From assembly GCF_002087295.1 (NCBI RefSeq), contig NZ_MWVI01000019.1:1-64000 (forward strand): DNA of 64,000 bases, in the 5' to 3' direction. This DNA is from Vreelandella lionensis (GTDB lineage Bacteria > Pseudomonadota > Gammaproteobacteria > Pseudomonadales > Halomonadaceae). Every line of letters starts with the position of its first letter. The stretch's first letter is position 1. Positions 18,374 to 28,845 of this stretch are shown in pieces. The translations under genes were made by a program, and so were the position numbers. The notes below the pieces were generated by a model. The model was not told the DNA's origin, ran no database searches, and saw only the letters and a program-made list of their open reading frames with translations.

Positions 18374-19762
18374 ATGCTTAAAGGATTTACCCGTCTATTA
18401 CATAGCACGAGAGAGCACTTGAAATCCCTGCTCGATTCCCCAGAGAGCGCCTCTGATGCGCTCAGTCCTCGTATTATTCCGCGCTCCGAGCATCCCGTCT
18501 CTCGTCAGCAAATCAGTGAAGCCGCGCTCAAGGTGCTGTACCGCCTCAATGGGGCTGGTTTCGATGCCTATCTTGTCGGTGGCTGCATTCGCGACGCGCT
18601 GCTCGGCAAAATGCCGAAAGACTTCGATGTTGCCACCAACGCAACGCCCGAGCAGGTGCGCGACCTATTTCGCAACTCACGCCTGATTGGCCGCCGTTTC
18701 CGCATCGTTCACGTGCGCTTTGGCCGCGAAGTCATCGAGGTAACCACCTTCCGTGGTAAACCCCAGGACGAGCACGGCGACCATATCGCTCACCAGTCGG
18801 ACGATGGCCTACTGCTGCGGGACAACGTGCGGGGCAATATCGAAGAGGACGCGCTGCGCCGTGACTTTACCGTCAATGCGCTCTACTACAATATTGCTGA
18901 CTTCACGATCCACGACTTTGCCAACGGCGCGCGGGATATTGAGTCGCGCACGCTGCGGCTGATCGGCGACCCTGCGACCCGCTACCGTGAAGACCCGGTA
19001 CGGATGCTGCGCGCGGTTCGCTTTGCAGCCAAGCTCGACTTCACGATCGAGCCCGCCACCGAAGCGCCGATGTACGACTTGGCGCCGCTGCTGCTGCAAA
19101 TTCCGCCTGCGCGCCTGTTTGATGAAGTGCTCAAGCTGTTTATGGCGGGCCGCGGATTAATCACTTTCCGCCTGCTCAGCCATTACAATCTGTTTGGCAT
19201 GCTCTTCCCGGAATCAGAAGAAGCCATGGCCGATGCCGCTTGGGCAGAAGAGCTGATTGAACAAGCGTTGACCAATACCGATAAGCGTATTGCTGACGGC
19301 CGTCCAGTCACGCCAGCGTTCTTTTTAGCAGCTTTTTTTTGGGCACCTGTGGCCCATCGCCAAGCGGCGCTTGAGCGCGAAGGTATGCCCGCCGTGCCTG
19401 CATTACAAACAGCAGCGCAAGAGGTTGTCTCGCGTCAGCTGCAGCATATTTCGATTCCCAAGCGCTTTGGTATCCCCATGCGCGAAATCTGGGAGCTGCA
19501 AGCACGCTTGCCGATGCGCCGGGGCAAACGGGCTTTCCAAACCCGCGAGCATCCGCGCTTCCGTGCTGCTTATGACCTCTTGTTGCTACGTGAACAGGCG
19601 GGTGAAATTCCCCGTGGGCTAGGCGACTGGTGGACGGCGTTTCAGAAAGGCGATGAGCACGAACAGCTTCGCCTACTGCAAAAAGTCGGCAGCGACCCTG
19701 CCAGCCAAGGTGACCGCCGGCGCAAAAAACGCCGCAAGCCGCGGAAGGCGAACAGTGAATAA
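18374..19762 (+). CDS. pcnB: Poly(A) polymerase I
   Basis: Adds 3-prime poly(A) tails that target RNAs for decay. 462 residues, a class II nucleotidyltransferase. The N-terminal signature is LVGGCIRDALLGKMPKDFDV, whose GG, RD and DFD residues build the nucleotide and metal site. The central RNA-binding domain contains YREDPVRMLRAVRFAAKLDF. The tail is very basic (RRRKKRRKPRK), as usual for PcnB. folK starts inside its last codons. No lesion. Confidence 0.94.
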   Translation: MLKGFTRLLHSTREHLKSLLDSPESASDALSPRIIPRSEHPVSRQQISEAALKVLYRLNGAGFDAYLVGGCIRDALLGKMPKDFDVATNATPEQVRDLFRNSRLIGRRFRIVHVRFGREVIEVTTFRGKPQDEHGDHIAHQSDDGLLLRDNVRGNIEEDALRRDFTVNALYYNIADFTIHDFANGARDIESRTLRLIGDPATRYREDPVRMLRAVRFAAKLDFTIEPATEAPMYDLAPLLLQIPPARLFDEVLKLFMAGRGLITFRLLSHYNLFGMLFPESEEAMADAAWAEELIEQALTNTDKRIADGRPVTPAFFLAAFFWAPVAHRQAALEREGMPAVPALQTAAQEVVSRQLQHISIPKRFGIPMREIWELQARLPMRRGKRAFQTREHPRFRAAYDLLLLREQAGEIPRGLGDWWTAFQKGDEHEQLRLLQKVGSDPASQGDRRRKKRRKPRKANSE

Positions 19763-20282
19763 CGCCGTTCGCAGTTACATCGGCCTTGGTAGCAATTTGG
19801 AGAACCCCAAAGGGCAGGTGCAGCAGGCGCTTCAAGAGCTAGCTGCCCTACCCTTGTCTCGGCTGGTGGCTAGCTCGTCACTCTACGCCACTCCCCCCGT
19901 AGGCCCTCAAGACCAGCCTGACTTTATCAACGCGGTCGCCTGCCTCGAGACGCATCTTTCGCCTTTGGCACTGCTGGATCAACTGCAGGCGTTGGAGCAG
20001 CGCCACCGTCGGCGGCGGCTGCGCCACTGGGGGCCGCGCACGCTGGATTTAGACCTGCTGCTCTACGGTGAACTCACACTTCATCAGCCGCGCTTGACCG
20101 TTCCCCATGGGCAGATGCACGCCCGCGCTTTCGTGTTAGTCCCGCTGGAGGAAGTCGCTTCAGCGCTTCAGCAGCCCATCATCCTGCATCAGCAGCCGCT
20201 TAATCACTGGCTAACAGCTGTAAATATGAGTGATATTCGGTGCTTAAATGATACCGACGTCACCGCGACTGCTACCATCTGA
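19755..20282 (+). CDS. folK: HPPK, 6-hydroxymethyl-dihydropterin pyrophosphokinase
   Basis: Transfers pyrophosphate from ATP to hydroxymethyl-dihydropterin in folate synthesis. 175 residues from GTG 19755, which overlaps the pcnB stop; the open frame upstream lies inside pcnB and is not used. Conserved blocks are YIGLGSNLENP at the N-terminus, the LYATPPVGPQDQPDFINAV segment, and RHWGPRTLDLDLLLYG with the two metal-binding Asp. pcnB-folK-panB is the order in Pseudomonas. Confidence 0.92.
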   Translation: MNNAVRSYIGLGSNLENPKGQVQQALQELAALPLSRLVASSSLYATPPVGPQDQPDFINAVACLETHLSPLALLDQLQALEQRHRRRRLRHWGPRTLDLDLLLYGELTLHQPRLTVPHGQMHARAFVLVPLEEVASALQQPIILHQQPLNHWLTAVNMSDIRCLNDTDVTATATI

Positions 20283-20434
20283 CACAAATCTCGACACCAC
20301 GCCCTCATTCAGGTAACAATTGCCGGTTACGCCACATCGCGCATGCAGGGACGCTGCGATAATAATGGCCGAGCAAAACAGGCGCGACACAACCCTGCCG
20401 CATCGGCCCCATAAAGATTGAATGAGAGCACGCC

Positions 20435-21225
20435 ATGAAAACCGTCACCCTGAGCACTCTGCAGGCGTATAAGCGCGCTGGTGAAACGTTCAGTTGCCTG
20501 ACTGCTTACGATGCCTCCTTTGCCCATACTGCTAGCGCGGCGGGTATTGATGTCCTATTGGTAGGCGACTCCCTGGGCATGGTTCTACAGGGCCATAGCA
20601 GCACCCTCCCAGTGACCATCGACGATATTTGCTACCCCACCCGCTGCGCTGCGCGCGGCAAAGGCCCCAGCCTGCTAATGGTCGATCTACCGTTTATGAG
20701 CAACGCCACCACCGAACGCTTAGTGGAGGATGGCGCGGCGCTGATGCGTGCGGGTGCAGAGTTGGTGAAAGTTGAGGGCGAAGCGTGGATGGCCGACGGC
20801 ATACGCGAACTAACCCGCCGCGGCGTCCCTGTTTGCGCCCACTTAGGCTTAACGCCGCAAACCGTTTACCAGTTGGGCGGTTATAAAGTGCAGGGCCGCG
20901 AGGCCGAGCAAGCAGAAAAAATTATTCATGACGCCAAAGTGCTGGTCGAGGCAGGCGCATCGGTCTTTTTGTTGGGTGCGTACCCGCCAGTTTGGGCAAA
21001 GCGGTGACCGAGGCGCTGGACGTCCCCGTCATCAGTATTGGCGCAGGCCCGGATACCGACGGCCAGATTCTGGTAATGCACGACGTGCTGGGCGTTACCC
21101 ACGGCCGCACACCGCGTTTTGTGAAGAACTTTATGGCGGACGCACACTCTATTCAAGGTGCGTTTGAGCAGTACCATGAAGCGGTCAAAACCCGCACGTT
21201 TCCCGCTCTGGAACACTGTTTTTAA
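20435..21225 (+). CDS. panB: Ketopantoate hydroxymethyltransferase (one frameshift)
   Basis: First committed step to pantothenate: adds a hydroxymethyl group from methylene-THF to 2-ketoisovalerate. About 263 residues repaired, a TIM barrel. Conserved motifs are VGDSLGMVLQGH (metal and substrate binding), KVEGE, HLGLTPQ and VISIGAGPDTDGQ. A missing A near 20974 (TTGGGTGCG for TTGGAGTGCG) shifts frame at LLECVPASLGKAV. The ATG follows a 150-bp gap after folK. panC begins at the base after the stop. Confidence 0.93.
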
Positions 21226-22107
21226 GTGAGTGACAGCGAATCCCCTATGCGCACTTTGCGAGATATTAACGAGCTACGCGCCACTCTGCGCGACTATCGC
21301 CTAAAGGGCCAGCGCATTGCGCTGGTGCCTACCATGGGCAACCGGCACGCTGGGCATTTGGCACTCATTGCGACCGCCCGCCAGCATGCAGATGTGGTCG
21401 TCTCCAGTCTGTTTGTTAACCCAATGCAGTTTGGCCCTGGCGAAGATTTAGACGCCTACCCGCGCACGTTTGAAGCTGACCAGCGCCAGCTCACCGAAGC
21501 AGGCTGTGACCTTCTGTTTGCCCCCACAGTCAGCGCCCTCTACCCCAACGGGCTGGCAGCTCAAACCCGCGTCCACGTGCCCGAGGTCGGCGAAGGGCTT
21601 TGCGGTGGCTCACGCCCTGGGCATTTTGACGGTGTCTCCACCGTAGTGAGCATGCTGTTTAACCTAGTGCAGCCAGACGTCGCCTGCTTTGGTGAAAAGG
21701 ATTACCAGCAGCTCGCGGTGATCCGCAAACTGGTGGCTGACTTGCACATGCCCATCGAGATTATTGGCGTGCCGATTGTGCGCGCCGACGCTGGCTTGGC
21801 GCTCTCCTCACGTAATGGCTACCTCAGCGAGCAGGAGCGCGCCAAAGCGCCCACGCTCTACCGTACGCTGTGCGAGCTACGCGATGCGCTGGCCCAAGGC
21901 GAATCCGCCGAACAGGTACTACAACGGGGTAAAACCGCGCTGTATGATGCCGGCTTTACGCCGGACTACCTTGAGCTGCGGGATGCCACCCTAAAACCTG
22001 TGGCGGCCTCCACGCGCCATGCCGTGCTCTTAGCCGCCGCCAAGCTCGGCCCAGCCCGGCTTATCGACAATCTCAGCGTGCAGCTTCCTAGCGCTGCCAC
22101 TGACTAG
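21226..22107 (+). CDS. panC: Pantothenate synthetase
   Basis: ATP-dependent ligation of pantoate and beta-alanine. 293 residues from GTG 21226, directly after the panB stop; ATG 21247 ([10 protein letters not shown]) gives the more conserved N-terminus and may be the real start. Nucleotidyltransferase fold with HIGH-type HAGH, the [19 protein letters not shown] segment, GEKDYQQ and the KMSKS-like ALSSRN. The residue before HAGH is Arg ([10 protein letters not shown]) where Leu is usual, a one-base difference that could be an error. panB-C-D form one operon. Confidence 0.93.
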   Translation: MSDSESPMRTLRDINELRATLRDYRLKGQRIALVPTMGNRHAGHLALIATARQHADVVVSSLFVNPMQFGPGEDLDAYPRTFEADQRQLTEAGCDLLFAPTVSALYPNGLAAQTRVHVPEVGEGLCGGSRPGHFDGVSTVVSMLFNLVQPDVACFGEKDYQQLAVIRKLVADLHMPIEIIGVPIVRADAGLALSSRNGYLSEQERAKAPTLYRTLCELRDALAQGESAEQVLQRGKTALYDAGFTPDYLELRDATLKPVAASTRHAVLLAAAKLGPARLIDNLSVQLPSAATD

Positions 22108-22140
22108 CCCGTCAGGCTAGCTCTTTACCCAGGAGTTTCT

Positions 22141-22521
22141 ATGCATACCATTATGCTCAAAGCCAAGCTGCATATGGCCCGTGTTACCCACGCCGTATTG
22201 AACTATGAAGGCTCGTGCGCCATCGACGGCGAACTGCTGGATATGGCCGGCATCCGCGAAAATGAACAGATTCAGATTTATAACGTGGAGAACGGCGAGC
22301 GCTTCACCACTTATGCCATTCGTGGCGAAGAGGGGTCACGTTTGATCTCGATCAACGGCGTAGCGGCGCATCTGGCCTCGCCAGGGCACCGCATCATTAT
22401 TTGCAGCTACGCCCACTACTCAGAAGCCGAACTTGAAAACCATCAGCCTGCGCTGGTGTACCTCCAAGAAGGCAACCACGTTAGCCATACCAGCAACGCC
22501 ATTCCGGTCCAATTGGCATAA
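22141..22521 (+). CDS. panD: Aspartate 1-decarboxylase
   Basis: Makes beta-alanine for pantothenate. 126 residues synthesised as a proenzyme. The self-cleavage site is Gly24-Ser25 in YEGSCAIDG, which yields the pyruvoyl cofactor on the alpha chain. The catalytic Lys9 lies in [14 protein letters not shown] and Tyr58 falls in the FTTYAIRG segment. A ribosome binding site CAGGAG precedes the ATG. Last gene of panBCD, followed by a terminator. Confidence 0.95.
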   Translation: MHTIMLKAKLHMARVTHAVLNYEGSCAIDGELLDMAGIRENEQIQIYNVENGERFTTYAIRGEEGSRLISINGVAAHLASPGHRIIICSYAHYSEAELENHQPALVYLQEGNHVSHTSNAIPVQLA

Positions 22522-22547
22522 GCTAATCATCTGAGAATGCGTTATTT

Positions 22548-22573
22548 AACGGGCCGTTGATCGGCCCGTTTTT
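22548..22573 (+). terminator. Rho-independent terminator after panD
   Basis: Stem AACGGGCCG / CGGCCCGTT with loop TTGAT and a T-run, 26 bp after the panD stop. Confidence 0.92.
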
Positions 22574-22660
22574 ATTTGCCAAAAAAAGCGTATGGCCGCA
22601 ATGCACAACCTTCCCCTATGCTGATAGCCAAGCCTGTCAATACACGCTAATAACGATGTT

Positions 22661-22668
22661 AATAACAA
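22661..22668 (+). promoter_or_regulatory. Candidate Hfq/Crc A-rich motif upstream of the thiolase
   Basis: AATAACAA fits the AAYAAYAA catabolite-repression motif and lies 64 bp before the thiolase ATG, within TTAATAACAACGG. Whether it is transcribed is unknown. It is noted because a CrcZ-like RNA is encoded nearby. Confidence 0.3.
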
Positions 22669-22731
22669 CGGATAGGCAGCGACGTCTATCTGCCATAGGA
22701 ACGATGCAACACTTACTCAAGGAGTTATCGT

Positions 22732-23932
22732 ATGCAAGACGTGGTCATTGTGGCGGCACGCCGCACCGCCGTAGGTAGCTTTGGTGGATCACTCGCTGGT
22801 ATTCCTGCCAGCGACCCGGGCGCACTAGTGCTTAAAGATATTATTGCTTCCACCGGGGTGGCTCCTGCGCAAATCGATGAAGTGCTACTGGGCCAAGTGC
22901 TCACCGCAGGCGTCGGCCAAAACCCGGCAGGCCAGGCAGCTATTAAAGCGGGCCTACCTGACACCGTACCAGCCATGACGATTAATAAAGTATGTGGCTC
23001 GGGCCTTAAAGCACTGCATCTAGCGACCCAAGCCATTCGCTGCGGCGATGCAGAGATTATTCTTGCCGGCGGTCAGGAGAATATGTCTGCCTCTCCCCAT
23101 ATCCTCCCCAATTCCCGTAACGGCCAGCGCATGGGCGACTGGAAAGCCATCGACTCCATGGTTCATGACGGCTTGTGGGACGCGTTCAATAACTATCACA
23201 TGGGGATCACTGCCGAGAACTTGGCAGAGAAGTACGGCATCACTCGGGAACAGATGGACGAATTTGCCGCTGCTTCCCAGCAGAAAGCAGCCGCTGCCAT
23301 TAAAGAGGGCAAATTCAAAAGCCAGATCGTGCCGGTGGAAGTGCCCCAGCGTAAAGGCGACCCGGTGGTGTTCGATACCGACGAAAATCCCCGCGAAGTG
23401 TCTGCCGAGAAGCTAGGCGGCATGCGCCCCGCGTTCAAGAAAGATGGCGCCGTGACTGCTGGCAACGCCTCGTCGCTAAACGACGGCGCTGCGGTCGTCC
23501 TGCTCTGCTCGGCAGAAACCGCTAAAGAACTCGGCCTGGAGCCGCTAGCCCGCATCGCAGCTTACTCCAACGCAGGCGTCGACCCGGCCATTATGGGTAT
23601 TGGCCCCGCCCCAGCAACACGCCGCTGCTTGGAAAAAGCAGGCTGGAGCTTGGATGACCTAGACCTCGTTGAAGCTAACGAAGCCTTCGCCGCCCAAGCG
23701 CTCTCGGTCAACAAAGAGCTTGGCTGGGACACCTCTAAAGTGAACGTGAACGGCGGTGCTATTGCCCTGGGCCACCCCATCGGTGCTTCTGGCTGCCGGG
23801 TTCTGGTTACGCTGCTCCACGAGATGATTGCCCGCGACGCCCAAAAAAGGCCTCGCTACGCTGTGTATCGGCGGCGGCCAAGGGGTTGCACTGGCGATTG
23901 AGCGTCCGTACCCCCTCTTAAGCGGAACGTAG
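22732..23932 (+). CDS. Acetyl-CoA C-acetyltransferase, thiolase II family (frameshift near the end)
   Basis: Condenses two acetyl-CoA, or cleaves acetoacetyl-CoA, in short-chain fatty-acid or polyhydroxybutyrate metabolism. About 399 residues repaired. The nucleophile Cys is in [11 protein letters not shown] near residue 88, the catalytic His in [14 protein letters not shown], and the second Cys in [10 protein letters not shown]. That last motif lies beyond an extra C near 23838 (GCCCAAAA for GCCAAAA), so the active-site base appears lost in a naive translation. The corrected stop is TAG 23930-23932. AtoB or PhaA would both be reasonable names; no pha genes are adjacent. Confidence 0.92.
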
Positions 23933-23938
23933 AGAGAG

Positions 23939-23966
23939 TGCCCCCGCCACGCGGGGGCATTTTTTT
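23939..23966 (+). terminator. Rho-independent terminator after the thiolase gene
   Basis: Stem TGCCCCCGC / GCGGGGGCA, loop CAC, followed by seven T. It lies between the thiolase stop and the convergent MFS gene. Confidence 0.92.
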
Positions 23967-23985
23967 CACTGGTCTTGCCAAGCCA

Positions 23986-25155
23986 TTAGCGACGCTTCTC
24001 CCCCACAATGCGCGAGGGTGTGCGCCATACCAATAGCATCCCCAGCAGAAACAGCCCTGATGCCGCCCACATGTCCATGGGCAGGCTGGTGGTATCAACC
24101 ACTTGGCCACCTACCATGGCTCCCAGGCCAATCGACATATTAAAGACAAATGCCATCAGCGCCGTAGCGGCTTCCGTATTGGGCGCTGTGCGCAGTATCC
24201 AGGTTTGAATACTCGCCGATACACTGCCAATGACTGCGCCCCAGACCATCAGCAGCATAACGCCGCTAATGGGCTGAACACCTAATAGTGGGAATAGCAC
24301 CACGACCACCAGCAGTAGGCTGGGAATCGCCAGCACCGCACGGTAGGAATGTCGCCCAGCAAAGACACCCGCCGCGATATTGCCCAAAATCCCCGCCGCC
24401 CCGTAGAGCAGCAGCAAGCTTCCAACGTGACGCTGGGCAATACCGCTAATCTCCTGAAGGATCGGGCTGATAAAGGTATAAGCGGCAAAGTGGCCAACCA
24501 CCACAAAGCCCGTGGTCAGCACCGCTACCCGCACGCCACGATTCTTTAGCTGTTGCGCAAGCATCCGTAACCTTACTGGCTCGCGGGGCGGCAGCGGCGG
24601 TAGCCAGAACCACAGTGCTAAGGCCGTGATCAGGCTCAAGCCACCCAAGGCACCAAACGCGACTCGCCAGTTGCTTAAATCGCCTAACAGCGTACCCAGC
24701 GGCACGCCTAAAACGGAGGCCGCCGCCACCCCGCCAAAAATTATGGTCATGGCTTTAGGCACTTGAGCACTCGGCACTAACCGCGGCGCAATACTGCCCG
24801 CAATCGCCCAAAAGCCACCAATGCTGATACCGACCAGCACACGAGCAGCCAACAAAAACACAAAGTTGCTTGCCATGGCTGACAGCACGCTGCCCAGCAC
24901 CATCACCGCCATCATTAAGGTCAGCATAATTCGGCGATCAAGACGCCCGACCGCAACAGGCAAAAGCGGTGCTGAAAACGCCGCGACAACGCCCGGGACC
25001 GTTACCATTAAGCCCGCCATACCGGGCGTTACACCCATTGAATCTGCCACCTGCGATAACAGGCCAATAGGCAACTGCTCCGCAGTGACCAATAAAAAAA
25101 TGCCGATCATCACGGCGACCACAGCCCACCAACGCGGCGATTCCTGCTGCTCCAT
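23986..25155 (-). CDS. MFS transporter, DHA1-type efflux family
   Basis: 389 residues with 12 predicted membrane helices in two halves separated by a cytoplasmic loop near residue 190-200 (PPREPVRLRMLAQQ). The motif-A-like segment after helix 2 reads PVAVGRLDRRIML. Start at MEQQESPRW (25155), preceded by GAGGAA about seven bases upstream; an upstream in-frame start would add 12 unsupported residues. It resembles arabinose/drug efflux permeases such as AraJ/YdhP; the substrate is unknown. Convergent with the thiolase gene. Confidence 0.85.
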   Translation of the reverse strand: MEQQESPRWWAVVAVMIGIFLLVTAEQLPIGLLSQVADSMGVTPGMAGLMVTVPGVVAAFSAPLLPVAVGRLDRRIMLTLMMAVMVLGSVLSAMASNFVFLLAARVLVGISIGGFWAIAGSIAPRLVPSAQVPKAMTIIFGGVAAASVLGVPLGTLLGDLSNWRVAFGALGGLSLITALALWFWLPPLPPREPVRLRMLAQQLKNRGVRVAVLTTGFVVVGHFAAYTFISPILQEISGIAQRHVGSLLLLYGAAGILGNIAAGVFAGRHSYRAVLAIPSLLLVVVVLFPLLGVQPISGVMLLMVWGAVIGSVSASIQTWILRTAPNTEAATALMAFVFNMSIGLGAMVGGQVVDTTSLPMDMWAASGLFLLGMLLVWRTPSRIVGEKRR

Positions 25156-25190
25156 GCTGTTTCCTCGATTCCTGGACCTATCAAACGACA

Positions 25191-25221
25191 CCGCCCCCGC
25201 AGCCAGAGGCTGCGGGGGCGG
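25191..25221 (-). terminator. GC-rich hairpin between pnp and the MFS gene
   Basis: Perfect 14-bp stem CCGCCCCCGCAGCC / GGCTGCGGGGGCGG, loop AGA. On the minus strand only scattered T follow, so it is either an imperfect terminator or an exonuclease-blocking 3-prime end for the pnp message. Confidence 0.6.
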
Positions 25222-25243
25222 TAAGTCGTACGCTGATCGCTAC

Positions 25244-27390
25244 TTAGCTAGCGACATCCTCCTCGGCAGCTGCAAATGCGGCTTTCTCTTCTTCGGTGAT
25301 CTCTTTGATCGAGAGCTTCACGCGATTGCGGTTGTCGATATCCAGCACTTTCACGATGACATCGTCGCCTTCGTTCAGGAAGTCGCGAACGTTGTTGACG
25401 CGCTCCTGGACGATTTGCGAGATATGTACCATACCATCGGTACCCGGCATGATGTTTACAAAGGCACCGAAGTCAGCGATGCGCACCACTTTGCCTTTGT
25501 AGAGCTTGCCGATTTCCGCTTCAGCGGTAATCGCCAGTACGGTATCGATGGCTTTTTTGGCCGCCGCTTTATCTTCTGCGTAGATGCGTACGGTGCCATC
25601 GTCGTCGAGGTCGATAGACGCGCCGGTATCTTCGCAAATCTTACGGATGGTCGCGCCGCCTTTACCGATAACATCACGAATCTTATCGGGATCGATTTTG
25701 ATCGTCGCCATGGACGGTGCGTTTTCAGACACATCGGTACGGCTTTGACTGATCACGGCGTTCATCTGAGCCAGGATACCGATGCGCGCATCGTGGGCCT
25801 GCTGCAGCGCGGTCTCCATGATCTCTTCGTTGATGCCTTCGATCTTGATGTCCATCTGCAGGGCGGTCACGCCCTCTTCAGAACCGGCGACTTTAAAGTC
25901 CATATCACCCAGGTGGTCTTCATCACCTAGGATATCGGTCAGCACCGCGTAGCCGTCTTCGTCTTTGACGAGGCCCATGGCGATACCCGCCACCGGCGCT
26001 TTTAGCGGTACACCCGCATCCATCAGGGCCAGCGACGAACCACATACCGATGCCATGGAGCTAGAGCCGTTTGAATTCAGTAATCTCCGACACCACACGA
26101 ATGGTGTAGGGGAATACGTCTTCAGACGGCAGCATGGCTTGGATACCGCGACGCGCCAAGCGGCCGTGACCGATTTCGCGACGCTTGGGGCCACCCATAA
26201 AGCCAGCTTCACCTACCGAGTAGGGAGGGAAGTTGTAGTGAAGCATAAAGCGGTCTTTACGCTCGCCTTCCAGCGACTCAATCAGTTGAGAATCGCGCAG
26301 CGTGCCCAGTGTGGCCACGGCAATCGCCTGGGTTTCACCACGGGTAAAGATGGCAGAGCCGTGAGTTTTCGGCAGCACGCCTACTTCAATGGCCAGCGGG
26401 CGCACGGTGACGTTATCGCGGCCATCGATACGCGGCTCGCCTTTGACAACGCGTGAACGCACGACACGCTTCTCAAGCGCTGCGAACGCGCCCTTCACGT
26501 CATCTTTGCTGAACTTGCCTTCTGCTTCTTGTCCTTCAGCGGCCACTACCTGCTCAACGGCCTCGTCTTTCAGCGCAGCCAGCGCGTCCTGGCGAGCCAT
26601 TTTGTCGGTGATGCGGTACGCTTCGCCCACTTTGGCTTCAAAGGCGTCGGCCATGGCGGTTTTCAGCGCCACGTTCTCAGCCGGAGCCTGCCATTCCCAG
26701 CGCGGCTTACCGGCTTCAGCGACCAGTTCTTTAATGGCGTTGACTGCTACCTGCATCTCCTGGTGGCCAAACAGTACCGCCCCCAGCATTTCATCTTCGA
26801 GCAGTTCTTGCGCTTCTGATTCCACCATCAGTACGGCGTTTTCCGTACCGGCAACCACCATATCCAATTCAGACGTGGTCAGTTCTTCAACCGTGGGGTT
26901 CAGGAAGTAGCCCTGCTCTGCGTTGAAGCCAACGCGGGCAGCGCCAATCGGGCCGTTAAACGGCACGCCAGAAATGCTCAGCGCCGCAGAGGTGCCCAGC
27001 ATGGCCGCGATATCCGGATCATGATTACGGTCAGTCGACAGAACGGTGCAGATCACCTGCACTTCGTTCATAAACCCTTTGGGAAACAGCGGACGGATCG
27101 GACGGTCGATCAAACGCGAGGTCAGGGTCTCTTTTTCAGTCGGGCGACCTTCACGCTTAAAGAAGCCGCCGGGGATTTTACCAACGGCGTAGGTCTTCTC
27201 TTGGTAGTGAACCGAGAGCGGGACAAAGGGCTGGCCTGGGTTGACGTCTTTCTTCGCCACCACCGTACACAGTACGACGGTCTCGTCCATGGTAACCATT
27301 CCGGCACCTGGTGGCTTGGCGAGCGATACGCCCAGTTTCTAGGGTGACGGTTCTACGACCGTATTGAAACGTTTTTTTGACCGGATTCAC
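25244..27390 (-). CDS. pnp: Polyribonucleotide nucleotidyltransferase (two frameshifts)
   Basis: Phosphorolytic 3-prime to 5-prime exoribonuclease of the degradosome. About 714 residues repaired (E. coli 711). Two RNase PH domains, a KH domain ([13 protein letters not shown]) and an S1 domain ([14 protein letters not shown]) are visible in order. The GTG start at 27390 ([13 protein letters not shown]) has AAGGAAG seven bases upstream; an ATG six codons earlier is also in frame. Insertions: an A near 27311 (ACCAGGTGCC for ACCGGTGCC) and a T near 26076 (GAATTCAAAC for GAATCAAAC). It lies downstream of rpsO and its terminator, as in E. coli. Confidence 0.94.
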
Positions 27391-27490
27391 GGCTACTTCC
27401 TTTAACATTAATAGCTGCTTGTCTTTTCGCGTGGGTCGTTTTGACTCGCCACCATTCTAGGCGTTGATGCGCCTTACGGCTACCACAAAC

Positions 27491-27523
27491 AAAAAAACGG
27501 GCAGCTCACAAGGAGCTGCCCGT
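27491..27523 (-). terminator. Rho-independent terminator between rpsO and pnp
   Basis: On the minus strand, a perfect stem ACGGGCAGCTC / GAGCTGCCCGT is followed by seven T. It would end most rpsO transcripts 25 bp beyond the stop; pnp is then reached by read-through or its own promoter. Confidence 0.93.
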
Positions 27524-27547
27524 TTCGAATCATTGCCGTTACAAAGC

Positions 27548-27818
27548 TTAGCGGCGCAGACCCAGACGCTGAATCAGAGACTGATAGCGCTCGAAATCTT
27601 TACGCTTCCGGTAGGCCAGCAGCTTACGACGCTGGTTTACCATGCGGATCAGACCACGACGAGAGTGGTGATCCTGCTTGTTGGTTTTGAAGTGGTCCTG
27701 CAGGCCGTTGATGTTAGCGCTCAGCAGTGCAACCTGAACTTCAGGGGAACCGGTGTCGTTGTCGCCGCGGCCGTATTCGTTTACGATCTCGGCCTTTTTC
27801 TCAGCGGGTTAATGCCAT
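27548..27818 (-). CDS. rpsO: Ribosomal protein S15 (frameshift at codon 5)
   Basis: Small-subunit protein that binds 16S rRNA early in assembly. 89 residues after repair, the same as E. coli, with the conserved [20 protein letters not shown] and LIQRLGLRR segments. An extra C after the fourth codon (ATTAACCCGCTGAG for ATTAACCGCTGAG) produces a premature TGA, so the gene is hidden from simple frame searches. Start ATG 27816-27818, stop TAA 27548-27550. It is followed by a strong terminator and then pnp. Confidence 0.93.
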
Positions 27819-27924
27819 CTGTCTCTCCAGTAAGCAATATGCCTAAAAATGAATGGGTGAGACCACGCATATTTGCAGTCTCAAGCTACTATTTTCCCGC
27901 AAATCGCCGCTTCCTTGCAACGTT

Positions 27925-28845
27925 TTACGAAATGGCGACTGTACTTAACAGCCGCTTGGGCGCTACTTCCTCAGGCCCTTTTACAACGCCAAGGCCGATA
28001 AACGTCTCAGCGTAATAAAGTCGTGTTAGCGCATCCGGTGATAACTCACCCGCGGCTAAGTAGGCAGACTGCCCATGGGCAAGACGCCCATAAGAGGCTT
28101 CGTCGACACTCAGCGAAGGTAGATGGTCAACCAGCACATCCGCAGGCATTAATTCTGCTTCCCGGCTGGCTTGGTCTGCCAAGGCTTCCAACGCTTCTAG
28201 CGTCCACATGGCGTCGCCGTTAAACGGTCCCGTTTTAAGCCTGCGCAGCTGGCTAATGTGGGCACCACAGCCTAGAGCATGGCCAATATCTTCAGCCAAC
28301 GTGCGGATGTAAGTGCCTTTACTGCAGCTTACTGCCAGCTCGAACGCGGTGCCCTCAAAAGCAAGCAGGCGCGCATCATACACGCTAACCCGCCGCGCTG
28401 CACGCTCTACGTGCTTGCCCTCACGGGCCAACTCGTAGAGCTTTTTGCCTTGATGCTTGAGGGCCGAATACATCGTCGGAACTTGCTCAATCTCACCGCG
28501 AAACTGCGTTAAGACCGACTCCACCGCCTCAGCCGGGAGTGATGGAACCTCACGCTGCTCAATGATCGTGCCTTCTGCGTCGCCGGTATCGGTGATCACA
28601 CCCAGCTCGATGCGGGTGCGATACATTTTGTCGGCTTCCAGCAGATGCGCGGAGAACTTGGTGGCCTCCCCTAGGCAAATAGGTAGCAAGCCTGTCGCCA
28701 TAGGGTCGAGCGTGCCGGTGTGCCCGGCTTTTTGCGCCTCAAAGAGACGGCGCACACGCTGCAGCGCGTGGTTGCTGGAAATGCCTTTCGGCTTATCCAG
28801 CAGCAGCACGCCATTCACCGGTAATCCACGACGGCGACGAGCCAT
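27925..28845 (-). CDS. truB: tRNA pseudouridine-55 synthase
   Basis: Makes pseudouridine 55 in the T-loop of tRNAs. 306 residues. The N-terminal catalytic domain has LLLDKPKG and the motif HTGTLDPMATGLLP with the catalytic Asp, then CSKGTYIRTLAEDIG. A C-terminal PUA-like domain follows. The start overlaps the end of rbfA. Part of the nusA-infB-rbfA-truB-rpsO-pnp operon. Confidence 0.95.
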   Translation of the reverse strand: MARRRRGLPVNGVLLLDKPKGISSNHALQRVRRLFEAQKAGHTGTLDPMATGLLPICLGEATKFSAHLLEADKMYRTRIELGVITDTGDAEGTIIEQREVPSLPAEAVESVLTQFRGEIEQVPTMYSALKHQGKKLYELAREGKHVERAARRVSVYDARLLAFEGTAFELAVSCSKGTYIRTLAEDIGHALGCGAHISQLRRLKTGPFNGDAMWTLEALEALADQASREAELMPADVLVDHLPSLSVDEASYGRLAHGQSAYLAAGELSPDALTRLYYAETFIGLGVVKGPEEVAPKRLLSTVAIS

